From contig JAEZYP010000046.1 in assembly GCA_023418995.1 (NCBI GenBank), forward strand, positions 1-59,835: a DNA stretch of 59,835 nt. The letters are read 5' to 3'. The stretch's first letter is position 1; every line of letters begins with the position of its first letter. The position numbers were made by a program, and so were the translations under genes. This stretch comes from Bacillota bacterium (GTDB taxonomy: Bacteria > Bacillota > Clostridia > Oscillospirales > Acutalibacteraceae). Below are positions 1 through 8,472 of this stretch, one piece after another. The notes beneath the pieces are model-generated. The model was not told the DNA's origin and did no database searches. It worked only from the letters and a program-made list of their open reading frames with translations.

Positions 1-117
1 AACCAACTTGCTGTCTACACCAGAAAATACAATGCTTTTCCTATGCGTCCTCTTAAGTGGCAGTCTCCAAAACTAGTCCTCCACGATTTCTTTACCCTTG
101 GTGTAACGTATCATTGA
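1..117 (+). CDS. Transposase/integrase C-terminus (cut by window edge)
   Basis: An open frame runs from base 1 to a TGA at 115-117 and encodes 38 residues that include TRKYNAFPMRPLKW. This resembles the extreme C-terminus of integrase-core (DDE) transposases of the IS3/IS481 kind, where a segment like YTRKYN.FPMRPL.WKSP is common just before the stop. The rest of the gene lies left of the window, so completeness cannot be judged. No terminal inverted repeat could be identified between its stop and the next gene. The family assignment rests on this short tail only. Confidence 0.6.
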   Translation, partial: NQLAVYTRKYNAFPMRPLKWQSPKLVLHDFFTLGVTYH

Positions 118-184
118 CAAACCTACATAATTGAAAATTCGAGACCCGACTGAAAAATACCCGGAACATTTCTCTCTATGGGAT

Positions 185-688
185 TTATACCATGTTCAAC
201 GGCAGTAGCATCAGATAATCATTATCCTGCTCCTCTATGATTTGAAAACCGAGCTTTTGATACATTTTAACCGCATAGTTGTCTTTCGCAACGCTTAAAG
301 AAGCTTGTCTATACCCCTCTGCTTTTAACCGTTCGATCATTTCCCTCATTAAGGCTGTACCCATGCCCTGATTCCGGTACTTCCGGTACAATGAAATGGC
401 AAACTCTGGGGTCTGATTATCCAGATTTCCGTAGCCTTTGATTTCTCCTGTCAGAATTCTCACCCAAACAGCCCCCGCTATTCCCCCGTTCACCTCCACG
501 ACATAGCAAAAATCATCTTTCTTACCGAAACTGTCGATATAAACGCTCAATTCGGGCTGTTTTATAACATCCTTCGGCAGCGGGTTGCTCTCATCCTCTT
601 GGAAAATCGCTTCATAAAGCATATCTTCCAATATTCCAATTTCGCCCGGGCGGATTTCCCTGATGGTATACTCAAGCTTTGTTCTCAT
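185..688 (-). CDS. GNAT family N-acetyltransferase
   Basis: A 167-residue protein of the GNAT fold, predicted to move an acetyl group from acetyl-CoA to an unknown amine. The acetyl-CoA pyrophosphate loop is visible as R-N-Q-G-M-G-T-A near residues 107-114, followed by the typical helix, and the C-terminal part has N-Y-A-V-K-M-Y-Q-K-L-G-F, the usual GNAT motif B. The ATG is preceded by AGGAGG at good spacing. Its start lies 17 bases inside the end of the upstream MmcQ-like gene, so the two are translationally coupled. The substrate cannot be told from sequence. Confidence 0.9.
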   Translation of the reverse strand: MRTKLEYTIREIRPGEIGILEDMLYEAIFQEDESNPLPKDVIKQPELSVYIDSFGKKDDFCYVVEVNGGIAGAVWVRILTGEIKGYGNLDNQTPEFAISLYRKYRNQGMGTALMREMIERLKAEGYRQASLSVAKDNYAVKMYQKLGFQIIEEQDNDYLMLLPLNMV

Positions 689-1058
689 TGCTCCTCCTGT
701 TATTGCTTAATTTTATTCTGGGTTTAATCAGTTCATAGCTCTGTCCAATCCATGCAAAGACTTCCTTTTCCGGTATGCTCCCGTCCAGAATCACGCTGTT
801 CCAGTGCACCTTGTTCATGTGGTGGGCCGGAGTCACGCCTGGGTAAACGCTCCTGAGGAAGTCCGCCTGCATCGGCTCGCATTTCAGGTTTACACAGAGC
901 AGCCCGCCGCGCTCAAAAATAAAAGCGAAGCTCTTTCGATTGGCACGGTGGCGCATCACCGTCCACGCCTGCGCGGAACCGGAGTCATCGTCAAAAGGAT
1001 AGTCTTCATAGGAATCGGGATACGTAAGGCAGTAGTTGATCAGCTCTTGTCTCAACAT
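672..1058 (-). CDS. MmcQ/YjbR family DNA-binding-like protein
   Basis: A 128-residue cytosolic protein of the MmcQ/YjbR family (CyaY-like fold). The family pattern is seen in the acidic N-terminal stretch with Y-P-F-D-D-D, the central F-A-F-I-F-E-R-G-G-L-L-C-V-N-L-K-C core, and H-W-N-S-V-I-L-D-G near the end. The start was placed at the internal ATG at 1058 because GGGGGA lies 8 bases upstream; a longer in-frame start at 1103 has no such site. It is the first gene of a two-gene operon with the acetyltransferase. Members are often called DNA-binding, but the role is poorly defined. Confidence 0.85.
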   Translation of the reverse strand: MLRQELINYCLTYPDSYEDYPFDDDSGSAQAWTVMRHRANRKSFAFIFERGGLLCVNLKCEPMQADFLRSVYPGVTPAHHMNKVHWNSVILDGSIPEKEVFAWIGQSYELIKPRIKLSNNRRSNENKA

Positions 1059-1149
1059 CAAAAAAGTCCCCCAAAGAAACAAATTCGAAACCGTTTCTTC
1101 CATAAAATCAGCAAAACTTGATCATTCTTCTATTTACATTTACCGCTTT

Positions 1150-1178
1150 AGTATGGTATCTTTATCAATAGTTGTCAA
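1150..1178 (-). promoter_or_regulatory. SigA-type promoter for MmcQ/GNAT pair
   Basis: On the minus strand, TTGACA (1173-1178) is followed after 17 bases by CATACT (1150-1155). It lies about 90 bases upstream of the MmcQ-like start. It is recognised by match to the consensus only. Confidence 0.6.
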
Positions 1179-1222
1179 GCATAATTCCTTTTTCTGCTTT
1201 TTTTCGTTTTATTTCCTATAAT

Positions 1223-1250
1223 TTGACAGGAATTTTACCCGATATATTTT
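1223..1250 (+). promoter_or_regulatory. SigA-type promoter for cytidylate-kinase-like gene
   Basis: TTGACA (1223-1228), 16-base spacer, TATTTT (1245-1250), about 34 bases upstream of the start at 1284. The minus-strand promoter of the neighbouring pair is about 50 bases away, so the two operons are divergent. Confidence 0.55.
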
Positions 1251-1283
1251 AGGAAGATATATTTATACGAACGGAGTGTTATA

Positions 1284-1922
1284 ATGGATTCAGGAGTCGT
1301 TATTACCATAGCGCGGGAATACGGAAGCGGCGGCCGTAAAATCGGGCAAAAGCTGGCAAAGGACCTGAATATCCCTTTTTTTGATAAAGAACTGGTCGCA
1401 ATCGCGGCGCAGGAAAGCGGCATCAGCAAAGAGCTGTTTGAGAAAGCAAATGAGAAGGCAAGCAGCAGTCTGCTCTACGCCTTGGTAATGGGAAGCTACA
1501 CCTTCGGCAACCATGTTGCGTTAAGCAGTGAGATGCCGATTAACGACAAGTTGTTTTCCATTCAGTCCGATATCATTCAGAAAAAGGTCAAGGAAGGTCC
1601 CTGCATTTTAGTGGGGCGCTGCGCGGATTACCTGCTGCGCGAAAGCAAAAGCGTGCTGAAGGTCTTTATTAAGTCCAGCCGGGAAGCACGTATGGCACAC
1701 GTCATTGAGGAACACGGTGTAAACCCCCAGAGCGCCTCGGAATATCTGATGCGCAAGGACAGGCAAAGATCAAATTACTACTACTTCTATACCAAGCAAA
1801 AATGGGGTGACCCCAAAAATTATGATTTAATTATTGATTCTGCAAAATTTGGGATAGAAAAATCCGCGGAACTGATTTTATCTGCGTGTTCCACACTCAG
1901 ACCGGCGATTGAACAAACATAA
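1284..1922 (+). CDS. Cytidylate kinase-like family protein (AAA_26)
   Basis: A 212-residue P-loop protein. The N-terminus reads V-V-I-T-I-A-R-E-Y-G-S-G-G-R-K-I-G (residues 5-21), the modified Walker A of the cytidylate-kinase-like family, followed by P-F-F-D-K-E-L. Further on, I-L-V-G-R-C-A-D-Y-L and the arginine-rich R-K-D-R-Q-R lid match the family. It is not the canonical Cmk, which is of similar size but has a GPAGAGKS-type loop. An ACGGAG site precedes the ATG. The MATE exporter gene follows after only 12 bases, so they form an operon. The nucleotide or other substrate is unknown. Confidence 0.85.
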   Translation: MDSGVVITIAREYGSGGRKIGQKLAKDLNIPFFDKELVAIAAQESGISKELFEKANEKASSSLLYALVMGSYTFGNHVALSSEMPINDKLFSIQSDIIQKKVKEGPCILVGRCADYLLRESKSVLKVFIKSSREARMAHVIEEHGVNPQSASEYLMRKDRQRSNYYYFYTKQKWGDPKNYDLIIDSAKFGIEKSAELILSACSTLRPAIEQT

Positions 1923-1934
1923 AGGAGTATATTT

Positions 1935-3311
1935 GTGAGGAAATCTTTATCCGGTGTCAAGGATATGACACTGGGGGACCCATACCGTTTAATTCTTATC
2001 TTTTCCCTTCCCCTCTTGATCGGAAATATCTTTCAACAGCTGTATAACATGGTGGACAGTATCGTAGTGGGCAATTATGTGGGGACAAAGGCGCTTGCCG
2101 CGGTCGGTACAGGGTTTCCCGTTATTTTTATGCTCAGCTCCGTCTTTATGGGCGTAAGCATTGGCGCAACCATCATGATCTCTCAGTATTACGGTGCAAA
2201 GGATATTGAGAGCATTAAAAAATCCATTGCTACAATTTACACTGCAATGATGCTCAGTTCCATACCGCTGACAGTCATCGGCATCGTTTGTACAGAACCG
2301 CTTCTTCGCCTGATGAAGGTTCCCGATGACGGTACGCTCGAAATGGCAAAGGTATATATGATCGTGATCTTTGTCGGAATTATAGGCAGTATCGGTTTTA
2401 ACCTCAATTCCGGAATTTTACAGGGACTTGGCGACAGCCATTCCTCCCTGCTGTTTCTTTTAATCGCCACCATTATCAATATCGTTCTGGACCTTGTGTT
2501 TACTGTTTTGCTCGGCTGGGGCGTTTTCGGCGTGGCGTTCGCTACCATCATTGCGCAGTTCTGCTCATGGATTTACGGCGTTTATTTTATCAACAAACAT
2601 TACACCTTCATCCATATTAAAATCTTTCAGATTTATTTCGACAAGGATTTCTTCCGCAAGGCGATGAAGCTGGGAATTCCTTCGGGAATCCAGCAGGCTC
2701 TGTTTTCCATCGGGATTATGGCAATGCAGGCACTGGTGAACTCCTACGGCTCCGACTTTATGGCGGGCTTTAACGGCGCAAATAAAATCGATACGTTTGC
2801 GTTTATGCCAATCCAAAGCTTTTCCACTGCGGTTACGACCTATGTTGGTCAGAATGTCGGCGCGGCCAAGCTAGACCGGGTTAAATCCGGAACGAAGGCC
2901 GGGCTCACGCTTTCCATTGGCTCGAGCATTGTAATCAGCGCCATTCTTTACCCGCTGAGCGGTCTTTTGATGCGTATGTTTAACCAGGACCCCAACGTAA
3001 TCAGCTCAGGCGTCGCGTATCTGCACTGTGTGCTTCCCTTCTACCTTCTGCTGGCGCTTCTGTTCATCATCAACTCGGTGCTGAGGGGCGCCGGAGAAAT
3101 GACGGTGCCGATGATTGCGACCTTTGTTTCCCTTTGGTTCGCGCGAGTGCCGACCGCCTTTTTCATTGCAACCATCTGGGGAAAGGAATATATTTATTAT
3201 TCCTACGCAATCGGGTGGTTATTTGGGATACTGATCTCCTTAACCTATTACCAAACAGGGAAATGGAAAAACAAAAGCATTGTACCTAAGCATGATTTAT
3301 ATATCGAATGA
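1935..3311 (+). CDS. MATE family efflux transporter
   Basis: A 458-residue integral membrane protein with about twelve hydrophobic segments in two similar halves, as in NorM/DinF-type MATE exporters that use Na+ or H+ gradients. Family features include the N-terminal G-D-P-Y-R-L-I-L-I-F-S-L-P-L-L-I-G-N and Q-Q-L-Y-N-M-V-D-S-I-V-V-G-N-Y-V-G, and in the second half the repeat G-I-P-S-G-I-Q-Q-A. Translation begins at a GTG with AAAGGAG eight bases upstream; no ATG fits better. A terminator hairpin follows directly. The exported compound cannot be predicted. Confidence 0.93.
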   Translation: MRKSLSGVKDMTLGDPYRLILIFSLPLLIGNIFQQLYNMVDSIVVGNYVGTKALAAVGTGFPVIFMLSSVFMGVSIGATIMISQYYGAKDIESIKKSIATIYTAMMLSSIPLTVIGIVCTEPLLRLMKVPDDGTLEMAKVYMIVIFVGIIGSIGFNLNSGILQGLGDSHSSLLFLLIATIINIVLDLVFTVLLGWGVFGVAFATIIAQFCSWIYGVYFINKHYTFIHIKIFQIYFDKDFFRKAMKLGIPSGIQQALFSIGIMAMQALVNSYGSDFMAGFNGANKIDTFAFMPIQSFSTAVTTYVGQNVGAAKLDRVKSGTKAGLTLSIGSSIVISAILYPLSGLLMRMFNQDPNVISSGVAYLHCVLPFYLLLALLFIINSVLRGAGEMTVPMIATFVSLWFARVPTAFFIATIWGKEYIYYSYAIGWLFGILISLTYYQTGKWKNKSIVPKHDLYIE

Positions 3312-3315
3312 GCTT

Positions 3316-3350
3316 GCCGCACGTTGAAAGACGTGCGGCTTATTTATTCT
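3316..3350 (+). terminator. Rho-independent terminator after MATE gene
   Basis: Arms GCCGCACGT (3316-3324) and ACGTGCGGC (3331-3339) with loop TGAAAG, followed by TTATTTATT. Confidence 0.8.
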
Positions 3351-3387
3351 AGTGTAAAAACTGTTCTGCCAAAATCTCAAAACGCCC

Positions 3388-3439
3388 TTGACAGCATAGT
3401 TGCTTTGTTATATACTTAGTTACATAAGTAATCAACTAT
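3388..3439 (+). promoter_or_regulatory. Promoter with dyad operator for GntR/ABC operon
   Basis: TTGACA (3388-3393), 17-base spacer, TATACT (3411-3416). Two nested dyads surround and follow the -10: ATAGTTG (3396-3402) with CAACTAT (3433-3439), and TTAC-ATAA-GTAA (3420-3431). YtrA-type GntR regulators commonly repress their own ABC operon from a dyad at the promoter, so this is the likely operator for the gene that follows. Confidence 0.6.
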
Positions 3440-3464
3440 ACAACAAAAAAGGAGGGACGCAAGA

Positions 3465-3830
3465 ATGAATTTCGCCGAAGAGAAACCGATTTACCTGCAA
3501 ATAGCGGAAAAAATTGAGGATGCGATTCTATCCGGAGCTTTTCCCGTGGAAAGCCAGATTCCCAGCACGACGGAAATTTCGGTAAGCTATAAAATCAATC
3601 CGGCCACAGCGCTGAAAGGAATTAATCTTCTGGTAGACAGCGGAATAGCATATAAGAAAAGAGGATTGGGTATGTTTGTATGTACTGACGCAAAAGAAAT
3701 TATCTCAAAGAAGCGAAAAAATGAATTCTTTGAGCGCTTTGTCCGATCACTCTTGGATGAAGCGAAAAAGCTGGAGATAGACCGGAACGAAATAATAACG
3801 ATGATTGAGAGGGGTTATAGTAATGAGTAA
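3465..3830 (+). CDS. GntR family regulator, YtrA subfamily
   Basis: A 121-residue regulator: an N-terminal winged helix-turn-helix (residues about 10-75, with P-I-Y-L-Q-I-A-E-K-I and Q-I-P-S-T-T-E-I-S) followed by only a short helical tail. It has no large ligand-binding domain, and this short form is typical of YtrA-type GntR regulators that control adjacent ABC exporters. GGAGGG precedes the ATG. Its stop overlaps the start of the ATPase gene by 8 bases, so the three genes form one operon. It probably represses that operon through the dyads at 3388-3439. Confidence 0.88.
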   Translation: MNFAEEKPIYLQIAEKIEDAILSGAFPVESQIPSTTEISVSYKINPATALKGINLLVDSGIAYKKRGLGMFVCTDAKEIISKKRKNEFFERFVRSLLDEAKKLEIDRNEIITMIERGYSNE

Positions 3831-4683
3831 AATTGAGGTTCAAAATATCTCAAAGACATTCGGAACTGTCGCGGCGTTGAAAAATGTTTCCGTCGAATTC
3901 GAGGGCAGCCATATATACGGTCTTTTGGGCCGCAACGGCGCGGGTAAATCAACCCTGCTGAATCTGATTACGGGAAAAATGCTTCCGACCTACGGAGATA
4001 TTCTGATTGACGGCGAGCCGGTATGGGAAAATGACCGCGCACTTTCAAAAATTTACTGCATGACGGAGCTGACCCTCTACCCGGAGCGAATGAAGGTGCG
4101 GGAAGCGTTTCGCTGGACATCCGCGTTCTATGAAAATTTCAACCTGGAATACGCTCTTGCGCTCTGTGAGGAATTTGAATTAAATACGAATTACAAAATC
4201 AAAAATCTCTCAACCGGATACTCCTCGATTTTTAAAAATATAGTAGCCCTGTCCTGCGGGACGGAAATCGTTCTGTTCGACGAGCCTGTGCTCGGGCTTG
4301 ACGCCAACCACAGAGAGTTGTTTTACAAGGAGATGCTGAAGAATTTCAGCGATCATCCCCAGACCATTATTCTTTCGACTCATTTGATTGAAGAAGTTTC
4401 CGGGATCATTGACCGAGTCGTGATCATTAAAGACGGCGAGTTACTCATGAACAGCGATGTTGAAAGCGTAATCCGTATGGGTTACAGCGTAAGCGGCTCC
4501 GCGGTGGAGGTTGACGGGTATATCAAAGGGAAAAAGATACTCGGCTTCGACACCCTCGGGAACTACAAATCCGCCTATCTTCTGGGAAATCCGGAGCAAG
4601 TTCCGCAAAGCCTGGAAATCGGCAAGCTTGAACTCCAAAAGTTGTTTATCCAGCTCACCAACACACAGGAGGGATTATCATGA
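3823..4683 (+). CDS. ABC transporter ATP-binding protein
   Basis: A 286-residue ATPase with one nucleotide-binding domain. Visible motifs are Walker A G-R-N-G-A-G-K-S-T near residue 40, signature L-S-T-G-Y-S-S in place of LSGGQ, Walker B I-V-L-F-D-E-P, and the switch histidine in L-S-T-H-L. The start was set at ATG 3823, which has GAGAGGGG upstream and overlaps the regulator stop; an in-frame start six codons earlier lacks support. The stop overlaps the permease start (ATGA). Such YtrA-regulated pairs export peptides or sense cell-wall-active antibiotics; the substrate here is unknown. Confidence 0.93.
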   Translation: MSKIEVQNISKTFGTVAALKNVSVEFEGSHIYGLLGRNGAGKSTLLNLITGKMLPTYGDILIDGEPVWENDRALSKIYCMTELTLYPERMKVREAFRWTSAFYENFNLEYALALCEEFELNTNYKIKNLSTGYSSIFKNIVALSCGTEIVLFDEPVLGLDANHRELFYKEMLKNFSDHPQTIILSTHLIEEVSGIIDRVVIIKDGELLMNSDVESVIRMGYSVSGSAVEVDGYIKGKKILGFDTLGNYKSAYLLGNPEQVPQSLEIGKLELQKLFIQLTNTQEGLS

Positions 4684-5438
4684 ACAGAGCTTTGAAAGCA
4701 TCCATCCAATACCGTTTAAGGGATTACAAGCAGGTCATGCTGATCCTTTATCTCTGTATTTATCTTTTATTTCTATTTTCCATCTGCCTTCGTTCCTTCA
4801 ATATCAGGAGCAATGTTACTTTTAGTTCCATGGAATCTGTCACCGCCATTACCATATTCGTTGTCGGATTGAATTCATTTAAGGAATATTTTAAATTCTT
4901 TTCCATAAACGGATTATCCCGCAAAACCATGTTTTTTAGCTCGGTCTTTTCCCTGGCTATTCTGTCAGCGGCATTTTCCGTCATCGACACCATAAACGAT
5001 GTTATCTTTTCGAAGCTAGCCACCACATACTATCCCACTTTCGCATTGCTCTACGGCGAGCGGTATCACCTTGAAGGCGCCAAAAGTGTTAATCTTACCC
5101 CTCAGATTCTTTTGGAGCATTTTCTCTGGTTTGCATTTCTGTACTTTTTCCTTTCGCTGGTAGGTCTGTTCATCACCACGGCATATTACCGCATGAACAA
5201 ACCCTTGAAGATCGTTGTATCAATCGCCGTTCCTCTTTTCTTGCTCAATGGAGGCAATTTTCCAAACGATGCAATCAGTGAGAGTATTTCACGCTGCTTC
5301 AACAGCGCAATCCGTGCAATGCTTGGGTTTTCCAACGGGAGCAACCCCTATATCGCGATGTTAAGCATGTTCCTATTCGCCGCTGTATTTGCCGCTTTCA
5401 GTTATCTGCTTGCACGCAGGGCGGATGTTAAAAAATAA
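4680..5438 (+). CDS. ABC transporter permease (small, YtrA-linked)
   Basis: A 252-residue membrane protein with about six hydrophobic segments (near residues 20-38, 50-70, 85-108, 145-165, 178-192 and 225-245). It has no recognisable catalytic domain. The start codon overlaps the ATPase stop by ATGA, so it is the membrane half of the same exporter. Sequence conservation in this class is low and the assignment rests on topology and context. A possible 30-codon ORF overlaps its end (from 5425) but lacks independent support. Confidence 0.85.
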   Translation: MNRALKASIQYRLRDYKQVMLILYLCIYLLFLFSICLRSFNIRSNVTFSSMESVTAITIFVVGLNSFKEYFKFFSINGLSRKTMFFSSVFSLAILSAAFSVIDTINDVIFSKLATTYYPTFALLYGERYHLEGAKSVNLTPQILLEHFLWFAFLYFFLSLVGLFITTAYYRMNKPLKIVVSIAVPLFLLNGGNFPNDAISESISRCFNSAIRAMLGFSNGSNPYIAMLSMFLFAAVFAAFSYLLARRADVKK

Positions 5439-5617
5439 CAATGACCAGTCGGAAGAGGCTCCGGACACCGCTTTGAATAATACGCGGGAATCCGCACAGA
5501 ATAAAGCTTTAGGATAATTCTGCCCCAAATTCTGCATCCGTGCTTAACTTATTGGATTCGGGTGCTGAATCTATCCTCTTTCCGAGTGGCCTCACCTTAA
5601 AAGCTTTAAAAATGATA

Positions 5618-5667
5618 AAAGCCACCCGGATTAAACCCGCACCTCTGTGGGTTTTCCGGGTGGCTTT
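5618..5667. terminator. Bidirectional terminator between ABC operon and ade
   Basis: Arms AAAGCCACCCGG (5618-5629) and CCGGGTGGCTTT (5656-5667), with a second inner pairing AAACCC/GGGTTT. It lies between two convergent genes; the minus-strand side has the clearer T-rich tail for adenine deaminase. Confidence 0.8.
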
Positions 5668-5681
5668 CTCAAGCAAATCTA

Positions 5682-7388
5682 TTATAAAAATCGATTGCTG
5701 CTAACGTCAAACAATCCCATATCCGTAATGCGAAGCTCGGGTATAACCGGCAGAGCCATAAAGGACAGGTTCTGAAAGGCGTCGATATTTTCCGGAACGC
5801 CCAGACGATGCACTGCGGCTTCCATTAGGCTGAGCTCGGCAACGATGTCGATATCTCTATGATGGGTAAACAGCCCTGCTACGGGCAAAGGCAGTGTTTT
5901 AATCGCCCTACCGCTCCGCACGGCGGTATATCCCCCACCGCAGGCTTGCAGTTCCCGGACGGCCGCTAGCATATCCGCATCGTTATCGCCTATCACGATG
6001 AGATTATGCGCGTCATGTGCCACTGTTGAAGCCACGGCACCGTTTTTCAGACCAAAGCCCTTTACCGCTCCAAGCCCGATTCTCCCAGAGCCGTCGTGGC
6101 GCTGAACGACCGCAATTTTTATCACATCATCCGCCGGAGTAAATACTCCGTTAACCTGCGGAAGCGTCAGTGCGAGCTTACGTGTTACAATTTGACCCGG
6201 AATTACGCCGATAACCGGAAATTCCTCCGTGGCTTTCATTACAAAGCTGTCCGCCGATAGCTCCGGTATGGAAACGCTATGCGTCAGAGCGCTCCCTGGC
6301 TGAATCCCGCTATCGGGTAACTTCATTGAGCGAAGCGGCACCCCATCCTTATAAACATCGGATACGGAAACTGTCTCCAGGCAATCCAGCACCACCAAAT
6401 CCGCCCGATAGCCGGGCGCAACCGCACCCAAATCCTTCAGACCATAGACGCGGGCTGCATTGAGTGTCGCAATTTTCACCGCCCGCACGGGGGCAAGGCC
6501 CAAGCTGATCGCCATTCGAATATTCCGGCTGATATGACCGTTTTTCGCCGTATCCGCCAAATGGACGTCATCTGTACAGAAAACAAAGCGATCCAGACTG
6601 ATTCCGTCCTTTAACGCACCGGTAATGATTTCTTCGAGATTTTTGGCGGCGGAGCCCTGCCGGATTTGCACAACGAACCCGGCGCGCAGCCGCTCCAGCG
6701 CGGAGGGGTAATCACTGCATTCGTGGTCTGTTTCCACACCCGCAAGCCTATAGGTCTGCAGCCTTTTCCCGGTCAGCCCGGGAGAATGTCCGTCAACGGT
6801 TTTATTCTGAAACAGCTCGATTTTATCCAAAAGGTCGGAAGTGCCGGAGATTACGGCCTCATAATTCATTACCTCGCCCAACCCGACCACACGCGGGTCC
6901 CGAAGCAGCGCTCTCATCTGTTCGATTCCAAACCTGCCGCCGTTATGGTCGGATTCATTAAGCGGCACACAGGAGGGAAGTGCAAAATAAAAATTCACAC
7001 CGCTGTTTTCGCTCGCTTTCATCAGATAACGGACTCCCTCGATTCCGCATACATTTGCGATTTCGTGCGGATCCGCGATTACCGTGGTGGTGCCGCACGG
7101 TAATATTCTCTTAGCAAAAATATCCGGCGACACCATGGAGGATTCAATATGGACATGAGAATCGATGAAGCCGGGTACAACGATTTTGCCGGTCAGGTCG
7201 ACCTCCTGAGGTCCGCAATAGGAGCCTACGCCAATAATAAAGCCGTCTCGAATTGCGATATCGGCTTGAAAAAGCTTTTCAGTGAACACATCAACAATGG
7301 ATGCGTTCTTCAACACCAAATCCGGTGGTTCCAGACCCATTGAGGCGGGAATCAGTTTTCTTTTTTCCGATAGCACCATAAATTTCAT
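5682..7388 (-). CDS. ade: Adenine deaminase
   Basis: A 568-residue enzyme of the amidohydrolase superfamily that deaminates adenine to hypoxanthine in purine salvage. The metal-binding loop G-F-I-D-S-H-V-H-I-E-S-S-M (near residues 75-87), P-H-E-I-A-N-V-C-G, G-H-S-P-G and T-D-D-V-H are all present, and the C-terminal domain has the Ade-specific D-A-H-N-L-I-V-I-G-D-N-D. The length is normal. GGGAGAG lies very close to the ATG at 7388; an ATG three codons later (7379) is spaced better and is an alternative. It is a single gene facing the ABC operon, and no purine riboswitch is evident upstream. Confidence 0.95.
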   Translation of the reverse strand: MKFMVLSEKRKLIPASMGLEPPDLVLKNASIVDVFTEKLFQADIAIRDGFIIGVGSYCGPQEVDLTGKIVVPGFIDSHVHIESSMVSPDIFAKRILPCGTTTVIADPHEIANVCGIEGVRYLMKASENSGVNFYFALPSCVPLNESDHNGGRFGIEQMRALLRDPRVVGLGEVMNYEAVISGTSDLLDKIELFQNKTVDGHSPGLTGKRLQTYRLAGVETDHECSDYPSALERLRAGFVVQIRQGSAAKNLEEIITGALKDGISLDRFVFCTDDVHLADTAKNGHISRNIRMAISLGLAPVRAVKIATLNAARVYGLKDLGAVAPGYRADLVVLDCLETVSVSDVYKDGVPLRSMKLPDSGIQPGSALTHSVSIPELSADSFVMKATEEFPVIGVIPGQIVTRKLALTLPQVNGVFTPADDVIKIAVVQRHDGSGRIGLGAVKGFGLKNGAVASTVAHDAHNLIVIGDNDADMLAAVRELQACGGGYTAVRSGRAIKTLPLPVAGLFTHHRDIDIVAELSLMEAAVHRLGVPENIDAFQNLSFMALPVIPELRITDMGLFDVSSNRFL

Positions 7389-7479
7389 CTCTCCCGCTAA
7401 ATTTTATCAATCGTATCATAAAAAAGGGGAAATTACAAGAAAACAAGTCTGCTGTGACTGTCATAATTTGTTACAAATC

Positions 7480-7508
7480 TTGTGATAAAATGACAGATAT
7501 GCTATACT
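7480..7508 (+). promoter_or_regulatory. Promoter for SGNH lipoprotein operon
   Basis: TTGTGA (7480-7485), 17-base spacer, TATACT (7503-7508), about 33 bases upstream of the start codon at 7541. Confidence 0.55.
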
Positions 7509-7540
7509 ATTATCCACAATTAGAGTAAAGGGGTATCTGA

Positions 7541-8458
7541 ATGAATCATAAACAACGCCGAATCATTGCGCTTGTTTTAGCCGCTTCCTGTCTGGCGGCA
7601 TTAAGTGCCGCCTGCGGCAATAAACAAACCACCTCAGAAACAGCATCCTCTCAGGCGGCAGCTTCACAAAACGTCATACCGAGCAGCAGCGTTCAGAGCC
7701 TTGCTTCTCAGGCGGAATTGGTCAGTTCCCAACAGGTCAGTTCCTCTCAACCGGCAAGCTCCTCGGGTTCTTCAAAGCCCCCGGCAGTCCTTCCGACGGT
7801 TTCTCCGTCAGACGCGGTCGCACAAAGTGCCAAAGCAGACCCGTCGTATCTTGACGACGCGGTTTTTATTGGGGATTCCGTATCGCTCAAATTAAAAAAC
7901 TATGTCACAGCAAAGCGAAAATCCGACTCCGCCTTTTTCGGAAAGGCACAGTTTTTGACCGCGGGGAGCATGGGAAGCGGAAACGCATTGAAGCCTCTGG
8001 GCACAGACTCGATTCACCCCGCCTATAACGGAAAAAAAGCTCTTTTGGAAGACAGTGTTGCGGCAATGGGCGTAAAAAAAGTATACATTATGCTTGGCAT
8101 GAACGATATCGCGCCTTACGGCATTGAGGGCGCTGTTCAAAACATGGCCAAGCTTCTCTCAAAAATCAAGGAAAAATCTCCAAACGTAACGGTTCTTGTG
8201 CAATCCGCGACACCGATTGTAAAGGAACAGCAGATGACTTCGCTGAACAATCCCAATCTTGCAACCTATGATTACAAGCTGAGCCAGATGTGCAAGGAAA
8301 AGGGCTACAGTTTTGTGGACGTTGCTTCCGTTATGCGGGATAAAGAAGGAAATTTGCCGCTCGAATATTGCAGCGACCCGAAAGGCTTGGGAATGCATTT
8401 CACCGATAAAGCATGTGAAAAATGGATAGATTATATTCTGACACATACCGTAAAATAA
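7541..8458 (+). CDS. SGNH/GDSL hydrolase lipoprotein
   Basis: A 305-residue surface lipoprotein. The signal peptide ends in a lipobox with Cys25 (L-S-A-A-C), followed by a Ser/Gln/Ala-rich linker to about residue 90. The hydrolase domain has block I F-I-G-D-S with nucleophile Ser113, block III L-G-M-N-D, and block V with His286 preceded by D-P-K-G-L-G-M. This predicts an esterase or acyl-transfer partner acting outside the membrane, possibly on cell-envelope polysaccharide. AAGGGG precedes the ATG. It sits 14 bases before a DUF4358 lipoprotein. The substrate is unknown. Confidence 0.88.
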   Translation: MNHKQRRIIALVLAASCLAALSAACGNKQTTSETASSQAAASQNVIPSSSVQSLASQAELVSSQQVSSSQPASSSGSSKPPAVLPTVSPSDAVAQSAKADPSYLDDAVFIGDSVSLKLKNYVTAKRKSDSAFFGKAQFLTAGSMGSGNALKPLGTDSIHPAYNGKKALLEDSVAAMGVKKVYIMLGMNDIAPYGIEGAVQNMAKLLSKIKEKSPNVTVLVQSATPIVKEQQMTSLNNPNLATYDYKLSQMCKEKGYSFVDVASVMRDKEGNLPLEYCSDPKGLGMHFTDKACEKWIDYILTHTVK

Positions 8459-8472
8459 TGGAGGATATTAGA

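Noticed and set aside
5425..5517. 30-codon ORF overlapping the ABC permease end
   Set aside because: Only a weak, badly spaced ribosome site and no family resemblance; probably chance.
7389..7540. Purine riboswitch before adenine deaminase
   Set aside because: The short divergent gap has no purine aptamer core; only a promoter for the opposite gene is visible.
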